A DNA stretch of 64,000 nucleotides from Tubulanus polymorphus (taxonomy: Eukaryota; Nemertea; Palaeonemertea; Tubulaniformes; Tubulanidae), in the NCBI RefSeq assembly GCF_964204645.1, contig NC_134027.1, positions 4,142,485 through 4,206,484 on the forward strand. The letters run 5' to 3'. Below the pieces are notes generated by a model. The model did no database searches, was not told the origin of the DNA, and was given only the letters and a program-made list of their open reading frames with translations. The translations under genes were made by a program, and so were the position numbers. Below are positions 46,720 through 59,522 of the stretch, in pieces (within the stretch, counting starts at the first letter, position 1; each line of letters begins with the position of its first letter).

Positions 46720-49700
46720 CTAGGAGATCACATTAGATTGTGCTGCCATCTGTTCATCTGCTTGCAGTAAAAGTTGCTGTTGCTGCGGTGAAACGAGTAA
46801 ATTTGACTGCGCAACAATCGGTAGTGTCATCTGCATTGTTTGTTGTTTAGAGGCGCGGTTGATTTTTGGTTGGATGTACGCGTTCGAGCCGATACTGGCG
46901 GCAAATACTTGCTGAAAACCCGACGTTCTCTGATGGCGATTAGAGGCACTTTTATCTAAAACAAATCGATCATTTCATTAATCTAATCCAACCGAAACTG
47001 CCAAGTTTGACTTTGTAGTGTACAATATCAGCACTAGATTTCTTCTTTCACTCAATTTAAATCCGACAGAAATTCCTCTTGAAATCTGACAGAAAATTCT
47101 ACGTATGAACTCTAAATGTCCTATTTTGCCTAATTGTTGGATTGGAACAATAAAAATTGACGTCAAAGTGGCACCGCTACTGTGGCAAGCAAGGATTCTG
47201 CGTGGATCCGCCAGGTTTGCTAGCGGATACTCATTACCACGCTTCAATTTCTTCTACATTTCAATTGAATTATTCAACTTTTTTCATTAGCAAATCAATT
47301 TCCAGTAAATCTATACTCAATGGGTCCATATTATCAGCCGATCTATCTAAAAACTGGTACTTACTTGATAATTTTTGAGAAGGTAAAATATCAGCTGGTT
47401 TACTCGGACTTGGTGAACTATTACGACTGGTTGGACATAAAATACCATTGGCTGCGATACTTGAGCTCTACATAAAAATATCAAAAAAGATTTTACATAA
47501 AAAGTGAAAAAGTTCCCCCACTTACAAAACATTAAAAAAATGCGTATCCGAATTCATTAAATTTTCCAGGTCTTCCCCAAAATTTGTCAATGATTCCCTG
47601 AGTTTTCCAGGTCAGTTGCTGTTCGTTATGTCAAGGTATGATTATTGTAGACTTACTCTGAATGGACTAGGTGTAGTGGACGTTACATGGTTACCAGCTA
47701 GTGTTCCTAAAGCGGATGACGCGGCTATTAGCGTTCCCGGTTGTGTCGTGCTTTCCATTAATAACGTTCCCGCTGGAATCGTCGCGAAGAAATTATTAGC
47801 GCGAATATCCTGAATTTGTGGTTTCGCTTTCAGCGTAGTTTTGATTTTAGGGTTCGTACCGGCGGCCACAGCAGCGCTTGATTTCAATGTATTACTGTTC
47901 AGCGAATGAGTTGAATCAGCTACGTTCGCGCTGGTGATATTAATAAGCTGCCCGTTCGCGAGCCCTCCTTCGTTCATACTCGTCACGACTAAACTGATAT
48001 CCTTAATGAAATTGTTCGAATTCGATTTCTCCAACGTATTCATACTGCCGACGGAGCCGAGACTAACGTTAACTCCGCTTGGAATAGATATCGATATCGG
48101 ATTAGAAATGAGTGGAGTGTTAGTATTATTGACGGTGACACTAGGAGACGAACCGCTGCGATGTCGTTTAGCGGGTTGCGACTGTTTACCGGGCTGCAAA
48201 CCTGAAGTCGATTCGCGCTTCACGGCTTTCGTGATAGTTTTAGGTTTTGGAACACGATTAACATTTTTAGTGGCGTTGAGTTGTGCTAGATTCGCTGCTA
48301 TTTGACTGGCAGGATCCGCATAATTGAAGTCATACGGGTCTTTCGAGTCGGATGATAGTTCTTGGGGCAGTTTTGATTCAAGACACAATTTCCTATACAA
48401 TGAAATAAACTTAGTCAACAGATAGACATCATAAAAATAATGGCATTGACTGTGTTCTCGTAATAGTGCGACGATATCTCGACTTACGTATATGGTGGTG
48501 GATGTAAATGCTTTTCAACAGCTTGAGAAAACGCTGCTTTCAATAAATCTTGTTTTCGATTGAACACGAAGTGTCCATTCCATCTGGCACCGAATGTACA
48601 AGTCTAAAAAATCAAAACAGTACGATATAAATATACCGGTATCCCAAATCACCATCCTGCATTCTTCGTAGAAATGTGGATTGTAATGAAAATAAATCAT
48701 TCATTCATTATTTAACCTCTTAAAAGAAGTTAAAAGAGTTATCTCATCCAAGCCAACTTTTCCATTTCTGTTTTAGGATAGGTAAATTCGTTCGAGCACC
48801 TAGACCCGTTCCCTGAGTATTTTCAACAAATTTATTTGCTTCACTCTCAGCTATTTTAGACACTTATAAGGGCAATACCAGCAATTTCATTCAGGCAACA
48901 TGGCTACAGGAGACAAGCACAAGCTCTTCATTAAACATCATAATAATTTCAAGCAGATAAAACTTTTTTTTAAAGATTTTTTAAGTGCAAAATTCACCAA
49001 ATTAATTGAAATAAATTGAACACAGGGGCAGTCCCTTTGACATTATCTGTTGAATATAGGTTACTGAATGACATATGATTGTTTAATCGGGCTTACCGCT
49101 GCAGGTCGAGGATGATGAGTCACGTAAGAACAGTCCATTTTATCATGATATTCATCGTCTTCACCATCACTCGATAAACGACTAGTAAACTCAGAAGCAG
49201 GCGACGAATCTTGGGGTAAATAAGGCCGGAGTGGCGGACTAAACGCTGGTCTAAAATCACAACAACATTCACACGTATTAATCAACTATCAACACTTATG
49301 AGTAGCGATCGATTAGGACAATCATATAAAATCACACATAAACAATATCATGAGGTATATATACTCTAGCGTATCTGTTCCCATTTTTATATGTATCTGA
49401 TGATTTTCTTTTAATACCAGTATATTAGACTCCTGGGTCCAGTTCCACAGTTGTGAGTTAAGATTTGACTCAGAGTTAACTCATTGAAAATGAACTAACT
49501 TTAACTCAGAGTTAACTCTAACTCACGACTGTGGAACTGGGTCCTGAATATTAGAATAATGTTGTAACCCATATTAAACTGAAGTTCAATTAAACTTTTT
49601 AGACTTTTTTACATTTTAAGTGTGGTATTTTATATCATCGTCATATCGGGACAGAGTGTTTCATCGATGACCATGAATGATTTACCTTTGTACAACAGAA

Positions 49701-52700
49701 TTAATAAGTTTCGGTGTTTTGGCAAGTTTAGTGACAGCAGCTATAGATGATGTACAGGATAATGATGAGGCTAATGTTAATATTGGTTTTGATATGGCAG
49801 TTACTGCATTGACGCCGTTTATTTGACCGGATTTTGCAGATTTTGAGTCAGATTTTCGATTTGCTGGCAGTATTTTAGCACCGGAGCTCGCCGGTGCCGA
49901 TTTATTCGCCGCTGCTGCAGCTGCGGCTTTCGCTTGCGTTAATAATTCCTTAGTCGCGCGATGTTCGTCTAATAACTGGTCAAACGTTTTTCGACGTCCT
50001 TTCACAGCTCTCCTCAATGACAGAGCATGAGTCTGAAAATAGATTTGGAACGAATCTTTTGATAATATTGATGATGATTCATCTTTTCATTTAATGCAAC
50101 ATAACAACGTAATCTTACGCGAAATAAGACTAAGTTTAACCAGAAACGGAATCGTCAGTTTATATATACGTACTTTACATGTAAGGGATCGTGTGCATTG
50201 TTTCGCTATATCAGGAATCCAAACACCGCAATGTTTATTTGGATCGAACTCGCGATCTGAAAAATATTACAACACATTTCAAATAAAATATTCCTTAAAA
50301 AAATTGCTGCAGTGAAAATTACAAAATTTTACCGACCTTTACATGGCAGCAGTTTCTCTTTTTTGAAAAACAGTGGCGCTGGAACGGTTGATTTGTTACT
50401 AGTTTGTACAGAAGTCACGCTGGCAGACGTCATTACGACCGATGTGGCAGACGACGCCGCCGCCACCGTACTTATAGTTCGAGACACAGATGGCGCTGTT
50501 TGTAACGGATGATGAGAAGGCGGAGGGTCTACTCCATGCGTAACGTTACTTACAGGACTCGGCACAGTTTTTCGACTAGTCTCCGGAGGAGGACCTTTCT
50601 CCGGGTGCAATGTTACTGATTTTTTCATCGCCAGCGGAGACGGCATACGTTCGACTTTAACAACAGGCATCGAATGATTTCTTTTAATTCGAGCCTCCTG
50701 CACGCCTTCTCTATTCGACTGCTTCGTGTCGATTACGTCTTTCGTCGTATTTTTACACGATTTTTCCAAAGGTTCTTTTAAACGTTCTTTACCGCGTAGC
50801 TCTTGTTCCTTATTCGCGATAAGGTCGTCATCGGATTCATTGTCTACCGATGTTTTAGTCGTTACCAGCGGAGGTGTTAAAGGTCGTTTAATACTCGGCG
50901 ACGGAGTGTGCGTCGAACGCGACGATGACGACTTCGATGGAGTTTTATTCGGCGTGACTGGAAGAGATTTCACGGAGACAGGCGAACTTGAGACTGATGA
51001 CTGTTTTTTACGGTTACCATGACTTTGATCTGTGATATAAAGAGAACGACTGTATTCACTGTCCTGCCATTATCAAAAATCAGCTGGGAGGATAAATACT
51101 TGATAACGTATTGACTATTCCCGGTAGTACATTCCATTGAAAAATCGACATACATATATTTAATCTCACTTTCATTATCTATTAAGGCAATATTCCTTGA
51201 GCTACAATGGCATTGAGATATAACGTATGCATTTAACGTAAACACTTATACGTTTCGCATCATAATAACACATACGTATGAACCCGATGATTATTTTTTT
51301 TCAATCCAAAATCACAGACAAAGAACATCCATAAATGAAACCTTAATTGAGTATTACGTATATTGCCTTCCATTAAACCCGACCGACCGGAGTGCCATTT
51401 TATCTTTTTGGATAAATGCCAATGCAAACCGTCGTCTCACTTTTAAATAGTCGTTCGTGTACTACATTCATACAGAAATTATCCTCCTCTTAAAACATCT
51501 CGTTTGACAATAAAAAGGTAGCTGCTCTTTTTCAGACAGTATTCACAATGAAATAACATTAATTCAAACTGTAAAATTCCCAATAACGTAATTAAATCAA
51601 TTCACATATATACGTGCGTGGTACCATCTGACTAAATGACAACGCTGTCTATAGCAACTCTATGCAGGATCCTAGTGTTTCCTATCAAACTTCTAGCACT
51701 AATCGACAATTGCCGACAAAATGGTCGACATTTGATTGCGAGGAGAAACTCACGATTTCACATAATCGTTGTCACTGCGACCACTCACTCGATGGCATTC
51801 CAGGACTATAATTTTAATGATGTTACAATACACGACTGTTATGTGTTTATACGCGCGTGGATAGAGAGAGAGATCAATAGTAATATACTAACAAACGTGT
51901 GCGCCGTGCATCGATGACGACCTCGCTCTGCATCTAACGCATTCACGACATTAATCTCTTGTTTTTCAGCGACTAAATGACGAACAACCGTTATCAATCT
52001 TTCATCCATTCTCCGCGACGATCGAATAATCATTCACAATAACTACGCGTAGCTAACGTACGTACTCATCGTTTAAAACCGACAACACGACGCCCCCCCA
52101 AATATAGTCATTCCCCGTTCATATCGATATATATTCAGTGATTATACCCTAGAGTAATAAGTGTACCTCAAACACTAGACTATATTACATATCCGTATTC
52201 TATATTTTGATTCAAATGTTTTATATATACTTCCTATTACCTGCGTTATCGATATAAGGATGTTTGAAAATAATGACTGTATAAGTGCTCGAGATATTTT
52301 GTGATTACTGAATTGCGTCATCGTCGATAGATAAAGTCCCATCAGTCGCATTCATGTTCGTACATCCCTTTAACACTGCGCGTACAATACAACCGGTGTT
52401 ATCAAGCGAAAGTCATTTATCGATTCCTATCATAATATTACAGTTGAGAGCAATGTAGAATATTGTGTTTTTGCTCGCTCTCTCTCTCAGTAAACCAGGT
52501 CAAAACCGTTTTTCGCTTACTACATTATAATCTACAGTCTGTTAATAAATAAATATCGCGCAGCGCCCGATGTGAACTACTTCTGTTACGCGTTCTGAAT
52601 AGAAAATACATGATACCTCGCTCGCGCGGCGGCAGAGTTCAATCCATTCCTAAATTATTAAATACCTCGCTATTTTCATCCTTTTTAATTATGAAATATT

Positions 52701-55700
52701 TGTAAAGCAAAGTTTCGTGGAATACGTGGATTTTTATGAATAATATCTTTACTTCCTGATAGAATAAGCCAATGAAATGAAACGAAAAAATATTCTATAG
52801 ACAAACTTATATCATAATTGACTGAAACAAACTAATAAATATCTCAACACCATTTCCAAGATGAGACTAAAATTCTCTCCTTTTTTTTATAGATGTACCT
52901 TCATGTAGCAATCAATCATAATAATACAGGTTAACCAATTTGCAAAACGAATCAAAATTGAATTTGTTTCGATACACATTCAGAAATACCTTGTATTGAC
53001 CGCAAGAAACAAAATGATTTGCTTTACGTCTGCCATCATTAAAACCGTCTTCGTTTTAGCCGAGGGCAACAAGAAACGAAGCAACATCAAAGAATAGAAA
53101 TGAAGGACTACACGAAGTTTACCACTGATTAAATGACTTCCTTTGGAGAAATTTTTTGTTATTATCATATATAAATCCCTGAAGTCATAGAAAGATGTCA
53201 TCCACAAAACCTACAAATTGTCTCTACTGGTAGTGTTAGGAAATGTTCAGGACGTTTTGATAGCTTTGGCACGCTCCTAGGTCTGTTCGTTTCTGGACAA
53301 AGTCAATGGGGTATTTTAGGCAAACCAAGATCGTAGTGAAGTCCACACTGACACTGCTTTGAATCTGGTAAGTAACAAGACTCATGGAATCAGTAGGTTG
53401 GGCTCAGTCATACCAGCTGATACCAGTATATTATACTTTCAGCAGTAAATATATGACCCTAATGAGGCACACTTGGTCTTTCACCTATAAAAGTTGCCCA
53501 AGCAACAAAATGGATTAATGAATGTCTTCCTTAAAAACTAGTTTCAAGTTGGTCACAAGGAGGAAAACTTGTTGCATTTCGGTATAAAAGAGAGCAATGA
53601 ATTTCAAAGCTACCGGTCTAGGGATTTCAATTGGAAAAGTTAGGTTACAATTTTTTGGTTAATCATATGCTCTCGGATTATCAGAGCAATGAGGAGTTTT
53701 TTCAAATCGTAATCATACCTATATGATGCTGCAATGCCTGAGGTTTAACCACATGACCACATTTGTCACACATGACTAAGTAGAATTCATCTTGTGATGG
53801 ACATAAACCATAAAGACCCATATCTGCAATAAAAATCATTACTTTGTAAATCTAATTTGATATATTCAAATGCATATTATCGCAGTTAATCAGGGTTTAA
53901 TTTCCAGTTGAGTTTTATGAAAAAGTTGTAAGTATGAAACCAGGCACGGATCTAGGGAGTCACGAAAGAGGCCGAACGATCGAAATGAAACGCCCTAGAG
54001 AATTTCTCTGCGGAGGAAACTTGTCTATATAGGATTCATTCTTCAGTGCCCCGGGATCCGATACCGATAAGTTTCAATCATTGTATTTACTGAAAGTAAC
54101 ATTAATCAAGTAACCATTAGCAATAAACCAAAATTTGAGTTGGAATTTTACTGGACAGTTTTGCAATAATGAAATCGAAGAAATTAAATCGATTGAAAAG
54201 CCCTAAAATATTTGATGCTTGACCATGTTAAATACCGGTAGCAGTCATCAATCAGGGTGAGCTATTTCCTGGAATTTTGACAGTATCCCGGTATTTCGAG
54301 GGTACTAAAACTTGAAATAAAACTATCCTGACAAGATTTAGGAAATATCTGATTTCTTCAGAAGATGTTTATTTCAATTCTTCGCTTTGTTTTCTTGATT
54401 AGAAACTTAAATCAAAGACAAACTAGGAAACCAAACTTCGACGCAGGATACTAACACAACAGATAATCCACTATCTAGAGAAGATACCCTTTAGAATGGG
54501 GATACCAACTGCGGCAACCGAGGATTCAGTGACAATCCTCCAGGTTCGCTAGTAGTTACTGGGTTACCTGTGCTTCAATTTCCTCATTCCACTTAAATTT
54601 CAATCAACTTTTCTCTTTTATAGTGAAAGTGAATCTTATATCTATTTGAGACTTGTTTAATAATATCAATTTTGTAAGGCTAAAAATCCAGTTCCATACG
54701 AGCCAAATTTTCATCACAAATAACTCAGTGTATTGTTGTGCCATCTGGTGAGAACCGGTATCCCATTGCTTAAACCAAGCCTCGATGGGAGTTTATAAGA
54801 ATAACGCCTGATTGGCAAAATATCCACTTCTCACTAGAAAATACCATGCTCATGAATCAATGGTTTGAGTTTCTTGACGAGAGTGATAAATATCTGAAAA
54901 CAAATCTTGAGTAGCAATGTAAGGTTCAGTCGGGCGGCATCTGTCGGTTTAGAAGTTCGAACTGAGTTAGCTGACGCGGATATTGGTCAGCTCTACGTAC
55001 CAGCTTTTCTGAGTTTCATGCTGTCACTTCGAGACCCTCTTTTCACAGTTGAACCTTTGTCTTCGTTGTTGTCTTCTGAAATATATGCAGAGTTAATGTT
55101 CAAGATTAAAAGGTATAATTTAAGTCAAAGAACTCAGTTTCAGGGCGAAAAAGTGAATCTAAAATTTTTGTTATTTCATTGGTTACTTCATGTTTACAAC
55201 GAGGACAGCAACCAAAACTCCCAATTAAAAATGTGAAATAAACATTGAAGGATACCCTTTGTGGGTTTCAACTTCATCATTTAACACTGGAGGTGACTCA
55301 GACTGGGTCCGAGGAGGCCGACTTCTCTAATCTATTACTAACAACAAAAGCAACAAACAAAATCAAGATATAAGATGCTTCTATTCAATAGACAATCTAT
55401 TCTCATTCTTATCAATTTCAACAATTACAGGTTAGCTTCAGAAATCGGACCGCGAGATTTCAAGATTTGTTTCTTAGCAAAATAAAGGAGAACGAATGAA
55501 TCAAATTTTATTGAGTGAATGTTTGAAAACACGTCGCACTTTAAGTAAAGTTTTTGGAAGTATCGGGATGCTTTGGTCAGGATATTGGGCACTGTAAGAT
55601 TCAGGGAAACTCGCATCTATAAAACTATACCATTTTTATTGTCAACAGTGGCCGCTGAGGCCCACACGGTCCACGCTTGACCAGCGAAAAGCGACGGACT

Positions 55701-55718
55701 GTCATCTTCTGTCGCCAT
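46720..55718 (-). CDS. ATXN7: Ataxin-7, SAGA deubiquitinase-module subunit
   Basis: Ten exons in transcript order: 55718-55631, 53823-53719, 51029-50337, 50256-50174, 50032-49686, 49250-49097, 48603-48488, 48392-47657, 47467-47365, 46955-46720. They close at 886 aa; human ATXN7 is of similar size. The N-terminus MATEDDSPSLFAGQAWTVW fits the family. An atypical zinc finger follows, MCDKCGHVVKPQALQHHIDQ with SH next. The SCA7 domain (exons 50256 to 50032) has REFDPNKHCGVW and CTRSLTCKTHALSLRRAVKG. Downstream, SRLSSDGEDDEYHDKMDCSY and CTFGARWNGHFVFNRK also match ataxin-7. Ataxin-7 links the H2B deubiquitinase module to SAGA. There is no expanded polyglutamine; only short QQQQ runs occur near the C-terminus. 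The segment between the N-terminus and the finger is shorter than in human, so a small exon in intron 1 may be missed. Confidence 0.93.
47157..47300. repeat. Dispersed repeat, copy 1
   Basis: Shares a block with 54503-54625: GGCAA then GAGGATTC or AAGGATTC, CCAGGTTTGCTAG and CTTCAATTTC in the same order. Both copies lie in ATXN7 introns. Family unknown. Confidence 0.6.
49435..49544. mobile_element. Short inverted-repeat (MITE-like) element in an ATXN7 intron
   Basis: Ends GGTCCAGTTCCACAGTTGTG and the complement of GGACCCAGTTCCACAGTCGT face inward, followed by repeated GAGTTAACTC words. About 110 bp, non-coding. Confidence 0.75.
51030..53718 (-). other. ATXN7: ATXN7 intron 2
   Basis: About 2.7 kb without any exon I can support on either strand. 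AT-rich, with scattered CpGs but no clear repeat. Confidence 0.6.
53824..55630 (-). other. ATXN7: ATXN7 intron 1
   Basis: About 1.8 kb. It contains one copy of the dispersed repeat and a plus-strand open frame at 54907-55236 that lacks an early ATG and resembles no family I know. A small ATXN7 exon might be hidden here, but I could not identify one. Confidence 0.5.
54503..54625. repeat. Dispersed repeat, copy 2
   Basis: Second copy of the block at 47157-47300, diverged but collinear over roughly 110 bp. No coding potential. Confidence 0.6.
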
Positions 55719-55962
55719 TTTGCATCTTCTTGTTGCTTTTGACGGAAAATGCCGAAGTCGCTGTATCACGATCGGCAAAATCCGTGATGAAGTTCGCTTA
55801 CACCATTCAGATGATTTTTTTTCGGAAATGACAACGGAACCACTTCAACTATTTATTTTACTCTCTGATTTTAAATACATATCTATTAGCTATCAAATTT
55901 AGAAAAAAATAATTTCTGCTTACTTACGATTTTTTAAATTTTTACGACATATAAGCGACAAA
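55719..55962. promoter_or_regulatory. Shared upstream region of ATXN7 and THOC7 (candidate bidirectional promoter)
   Basis: Only 244 bp separate the divergent start codons, so the promoters must be shared or overlapping. No TATA box is evident. The ATXN7 start lies in AAAATGGCGAC, which matches the YY1-type word seen around start codons of housekeeping genes. Confidence 0.65.
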
Positions 55963-56631
55963 ATGGGGACTGTCGGCGATGGTAAGGAAGTCAACAATTT
56001 TATCTGTTTTTTGGTTACTACTACCTCGGATAATTTAGTTGAATAAAATTTGACCTTACTAGACTTTATTCTGACCCGATTTCTATCCATTCATGATCTT
56101 AAACTGATTAAATAGTCGAAAATATTCGAGAAATTACGAGTATTATAATTAACATTCTTCTGTTTCGATTACTTCCGGGTTCCATCAAGTTGAAGTTAGC
56201 GTTGTTGTTAATGTTGTTGGCTAATTATATTGTCAAGGATTGTGTTTTTCGTTTCAGATGAGATCATTCGAAGGCGTTTACTGATTGAAGGTGATGGTGG
56301 AGGGGATGATAGACGAATAACTACACTTCTTAAATCATTCATCAAATGGAGCACAGTTAAAGATTCGGAGGAAGATAGGTACACGATTTGTCTGATGTTA
56401 GGATGCTGTTTATTGTTCATTTCGTCTGATTTAGCAATCATAGTAATGTAATGTAATGTAATTTATTTCATCATCAATTATAATTACAAATAAAATGTAT
56501 AACAAATAATTAGATTGATGACGAGGGACCTGAACAGAGCCTTAAAGGCTGTACAATCACTAGGACGTTCAGGCCCCCTAGAGAAAAAAAGAAGATTGAT
56601 GGTAATAATAACAATAGTAATGCTAATAATA

Positions 56632-56663
<32 letters not shown>

Positions 56664-57923
56664 GTGCTAATAATAATAATAATAATGATAATAATAATGA
56701 TAATGATAATAATCATAATGAAAATAATAGTAATTATTATTATTATCATAATAATTACAACCGTAATTATAATTATAATTTACTGTAAAAAAGCCTCTTA
56801 TTGTCATTTGAGTAGATGGAAGATAGATGAATCGAAAAAAAAATTGCTTATGCTGTATTTCGTTATGATCAATATGTACTAGTTGTTATCATCATTTTAT
56901 GTTGTGTACATGTTTTCTATTGATAGTTATGGAACCTACCAGAAAATGATAGCGATGTTGGCGCAATGTGAGTTCGCTATGGATAAAACACATCTTGTAT
57001 ACGATATGAATTTAAAAGAACAGAAAAATTATGAAGAACTCAATCAACAAATAGGTATGATAATCATATTGATATTATAGATAATCATGGTCCGTATTTC
57101 CGTAAATTGTGATGCAGATAAAGATTGATTTTGATACATTGATTCTTTTTGATTTTGATTCAATTAAAGAGACCAATATTAGTGAAGCTGTGAAGAAGAT
57201 CAAAGAATGTAAACTAGAGCTTCAAGAGGCAAAACGAATACGCAAGAATAGGCAAGGTATTTATTGCTTTTCGTATTGAATCGAAACACATGAATCATGA
57301 AACATGTGTCTATTTACAAACGGATGTTTTGTTTTGTTAGAATATGATGCACTGGCAAAAGTGATTCAGCAACATCCTGATAGACAAGAAACATTCAAGT
57401 AAGTATTTAAAAGTGCAGATTTAAATGTTTTATTGCTCATTCCTGTTCTTTATATATGATTACGATTTTTACAGGCAATTGGAGACTTTAGATAAGGAAC
57501 TGGAAACTCTCAAAAAGGAACAACAGGATCTCGATGATAAGGTGCCATTTCCGCTCGATTATTTTTCATTTCTGTTCTATACTCTCTTTTTTTCTGGTCC
57601 AAGTGACCTCAATGTATAGTGTTTTGATGTCAGATTTCAAAGGCTCATAAAACCTTTCTATGCCTAACAGTACATAAGTCAAGTGTTGAATATTGAATAT
57701 TTTTTTGCAGTTGGTTATCAGGAAAAAACAGTTTCATTTACTGATATCAGCCATACATCAATTACAAAGCATATTTGAAGGTATGTTCTGTCAATGCCAC
57801 GGTTAATTCTGACCAAACAAATTCTGGATATAAAAATTCAAATCATATTTGTATATTTCTTGTATAGAGGAAGATAAGAATGAAAATGAAGTGGAAGAAG
57901 AGAAGGAAATGGATATGAGCTGA
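55963..57923 (+). CDS. THOC7: THO complex subunit 7
   Basis: Eight exons: 55963-55981, 56258-56378, 56927-57054, 57170-57256, 57341-57398, 57475-57541, 57711-57780, 57868-57923; 201 aa (human about 204). Conserved stretches: DEIIRRRLLIEGDGGGDDRR, QCEFAMDKTHLVYDMNL, AKRIRKNRQEYDALAKVIQQ followed by HPDRQE, and RKKQFHLLISAIHQLQ. Most of the chain is coiled coil. THOC7 is part of THO/TREX, which couples transcription to mRNA export in the nucleus and pairs with THOC5. The C-terminus is acidic (EEEDKNENEVEEEKEMDMS), as in relatives. The first exon is only 19 nt of coding DNA. Confidence 0.96.
56604..56775. repeat. (TAA)n/(TGATAA)n microsatellite in a THOC7 intron
   Basis: Imperfect run of AATAATAAT with interspersed GATAAT and CATAAT units, about 170 bp, giving spurious Ile-rich frames on both strands. 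Confidence 0.92.
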
Positions 57924-58153
57924 TGAAATGATACAATTGTGCGAATAATGGGAATGAACTTCGTGTGAAAATGTCCGCTCTGATTACAGTAGCATTGTCG
58001 ATTGAATTTGTGTTCACGTTCATTGTATTTGTAGAAGCAGCTGTAAATAGATATGAATGAAAAACTTTTATATTGAAGATCAGTGTCTTGAATTTTTTTA
58101 TTTGATTTTCACTGAGAAGCCAATTTGAGCTTGCAATGGAAAAACTGATTTAC

Positions 58154-59522
58154 TTAATCATTAATCAAATACAAAGCTAGTGGATTCCTGCAGGTTCCAC
58201 ATGAACCTCCTGCCCGTCCTGACGATGTGTGCCGATTCATATTACGTTTTTCACGTTGACAAACTGCATCTTTAGATGATTTTGGATCACTCAAAGTTGT
58301 CATCCAAATAACGCCCTGAAATGGAAATGTGTGACTTGCATAAATCTAATGATATATAGTAGTATAGAAATCTGTACAAACTGCGTATTGGTGCTCAATC
58401 TAAAACGAGTACAATAGAAGAATAGTTTGTAAAAAGATGTGATTAGCCATTCTACGATGTCACGAATTGCTTCGCACCCATGGCTGAAATTGAAGTCCCG
58501 TGCCAGTTAAGTCTACTCTAAATTCCCCATCTAGATGGTCACTTCCAGCGCACGATCCCGCCTCCATGTATCTCGGATGGTATTCGCCTTTCGTTTCGGC
58601 GAAGGTCAGATCGGTGTCATCTATTGTTAAATTTTCCTATAAAGAATTAGAATATGTGGCTGCTTTATATGTAAGTGAGGATATGATTATCACGTAGATA
58701 TTTAGAGACCGAATGATAGGAATATGAGGAATACGGTATGCAGAAGTGCGATAAGTACTTACATTATTTGGCTTTATTCTGATCTTACTGAACTTAGAGA
58801 TGCCATTTCTTCCTGGGTAGTTCTTCACGATCGAATAATTCTTGTCCTTTCCTGCTGGCAAATTCAGATAATCTTTGGGATTCGAGTCCATGTCTTTACA
58901 ATAAACTTTGAGTGGTTTTCGGCCGATGCGTCTCGGATATATTGTGTAATCGCCGTCAAATGGTCGTCCCATATGGGAAATATCGACACAACACGCTGGC
59001 TTTTCTATTAAAAAACATTACTCTTCAAAAGCCTTATACCTTTTTGATCTAATTGTCTTCGAATTATGTAAAGTACGTATATTCTTAAATAATCAGATCT
59101 ACGTATATACTTACCCATTCGCTTTTCCCCACATTCTGTCCCAATCCCACACTGAAAAATAGAACAGTCATATGATGTTCGATTGAATTAACTACAGATT
59201 CTTCCGATGTCGACGAATTTGAATTTACTGCTGAAAAATAGTTGAATCCTGGTCTGTATTCTAGTGGAATTTCACAAAAGGCGACGTCATTGTTCAACTG
59301 ACAAATCTTTTCATCCTTGTTCCAGTTATAACTTTGACACTTGTCAAGTTTATCGCATTTCTTCTCGCACGCATCTGGACTTTTTAATTTTCCTTCCCAC
59401 AGATATGGACCGCTAAGCGCGTGATCAGTTGTATGCTTTGATAGGATACTGAACGTCTTCGAAGCATAACTAATATTGACAATTGAAAACCCCAAAATCC
59501 AAAACAATGCTATAAGCTTCAT
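58154..59522 (-). CDS. Secreted PAN-like plus GON-domain protein
   Basis: Five exons in transcript order: 59522-59196, 59151-59115, 59004-58763, 58636-58478, 58315-58154; 308 aa. A signal peptide (MKLIALFWILGFSIVNISYA) leads into a Cys-rich PAN/apple-like module with GPYLWEGKLKSPDACEKKCD and CQSYNWNKDEKICQL. The rest reads as a GON domain: GDYTIYPRRIGRKPLKVYCK, DYLNLPAGKDKNYSIV, FSKIRIKP, DDTDLTFAETKG and GEFRVDLTGTGLQF. GON domains are best known from the C-terminus of ADAMTS9/20/GON-1 proteases, where they act in the secretory pathway and in cell migration. No protease or thrombospondin repeat is present. I used the M of MKLIAL because it opens the signal peptide; an earlier in-frame M would spoil it. 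Confidence 0.85.

Noticed and set aside
47934-48305. 123-codon plus-strand frame
   Set aside because: Antisense shadow of the long ATXN7 exon 48392-47657, which has family support.
54907-55236. 109-codon plus-strand frame in ATXN7 intron 1
   Set aside because: Opens at TTG with no early ATG, has no splice support and resembles no family I recognise; could be repeat debris.
56510-56882. Ile-rich open frames
   Set aside because: Translations of the TAA-type microsatellite.
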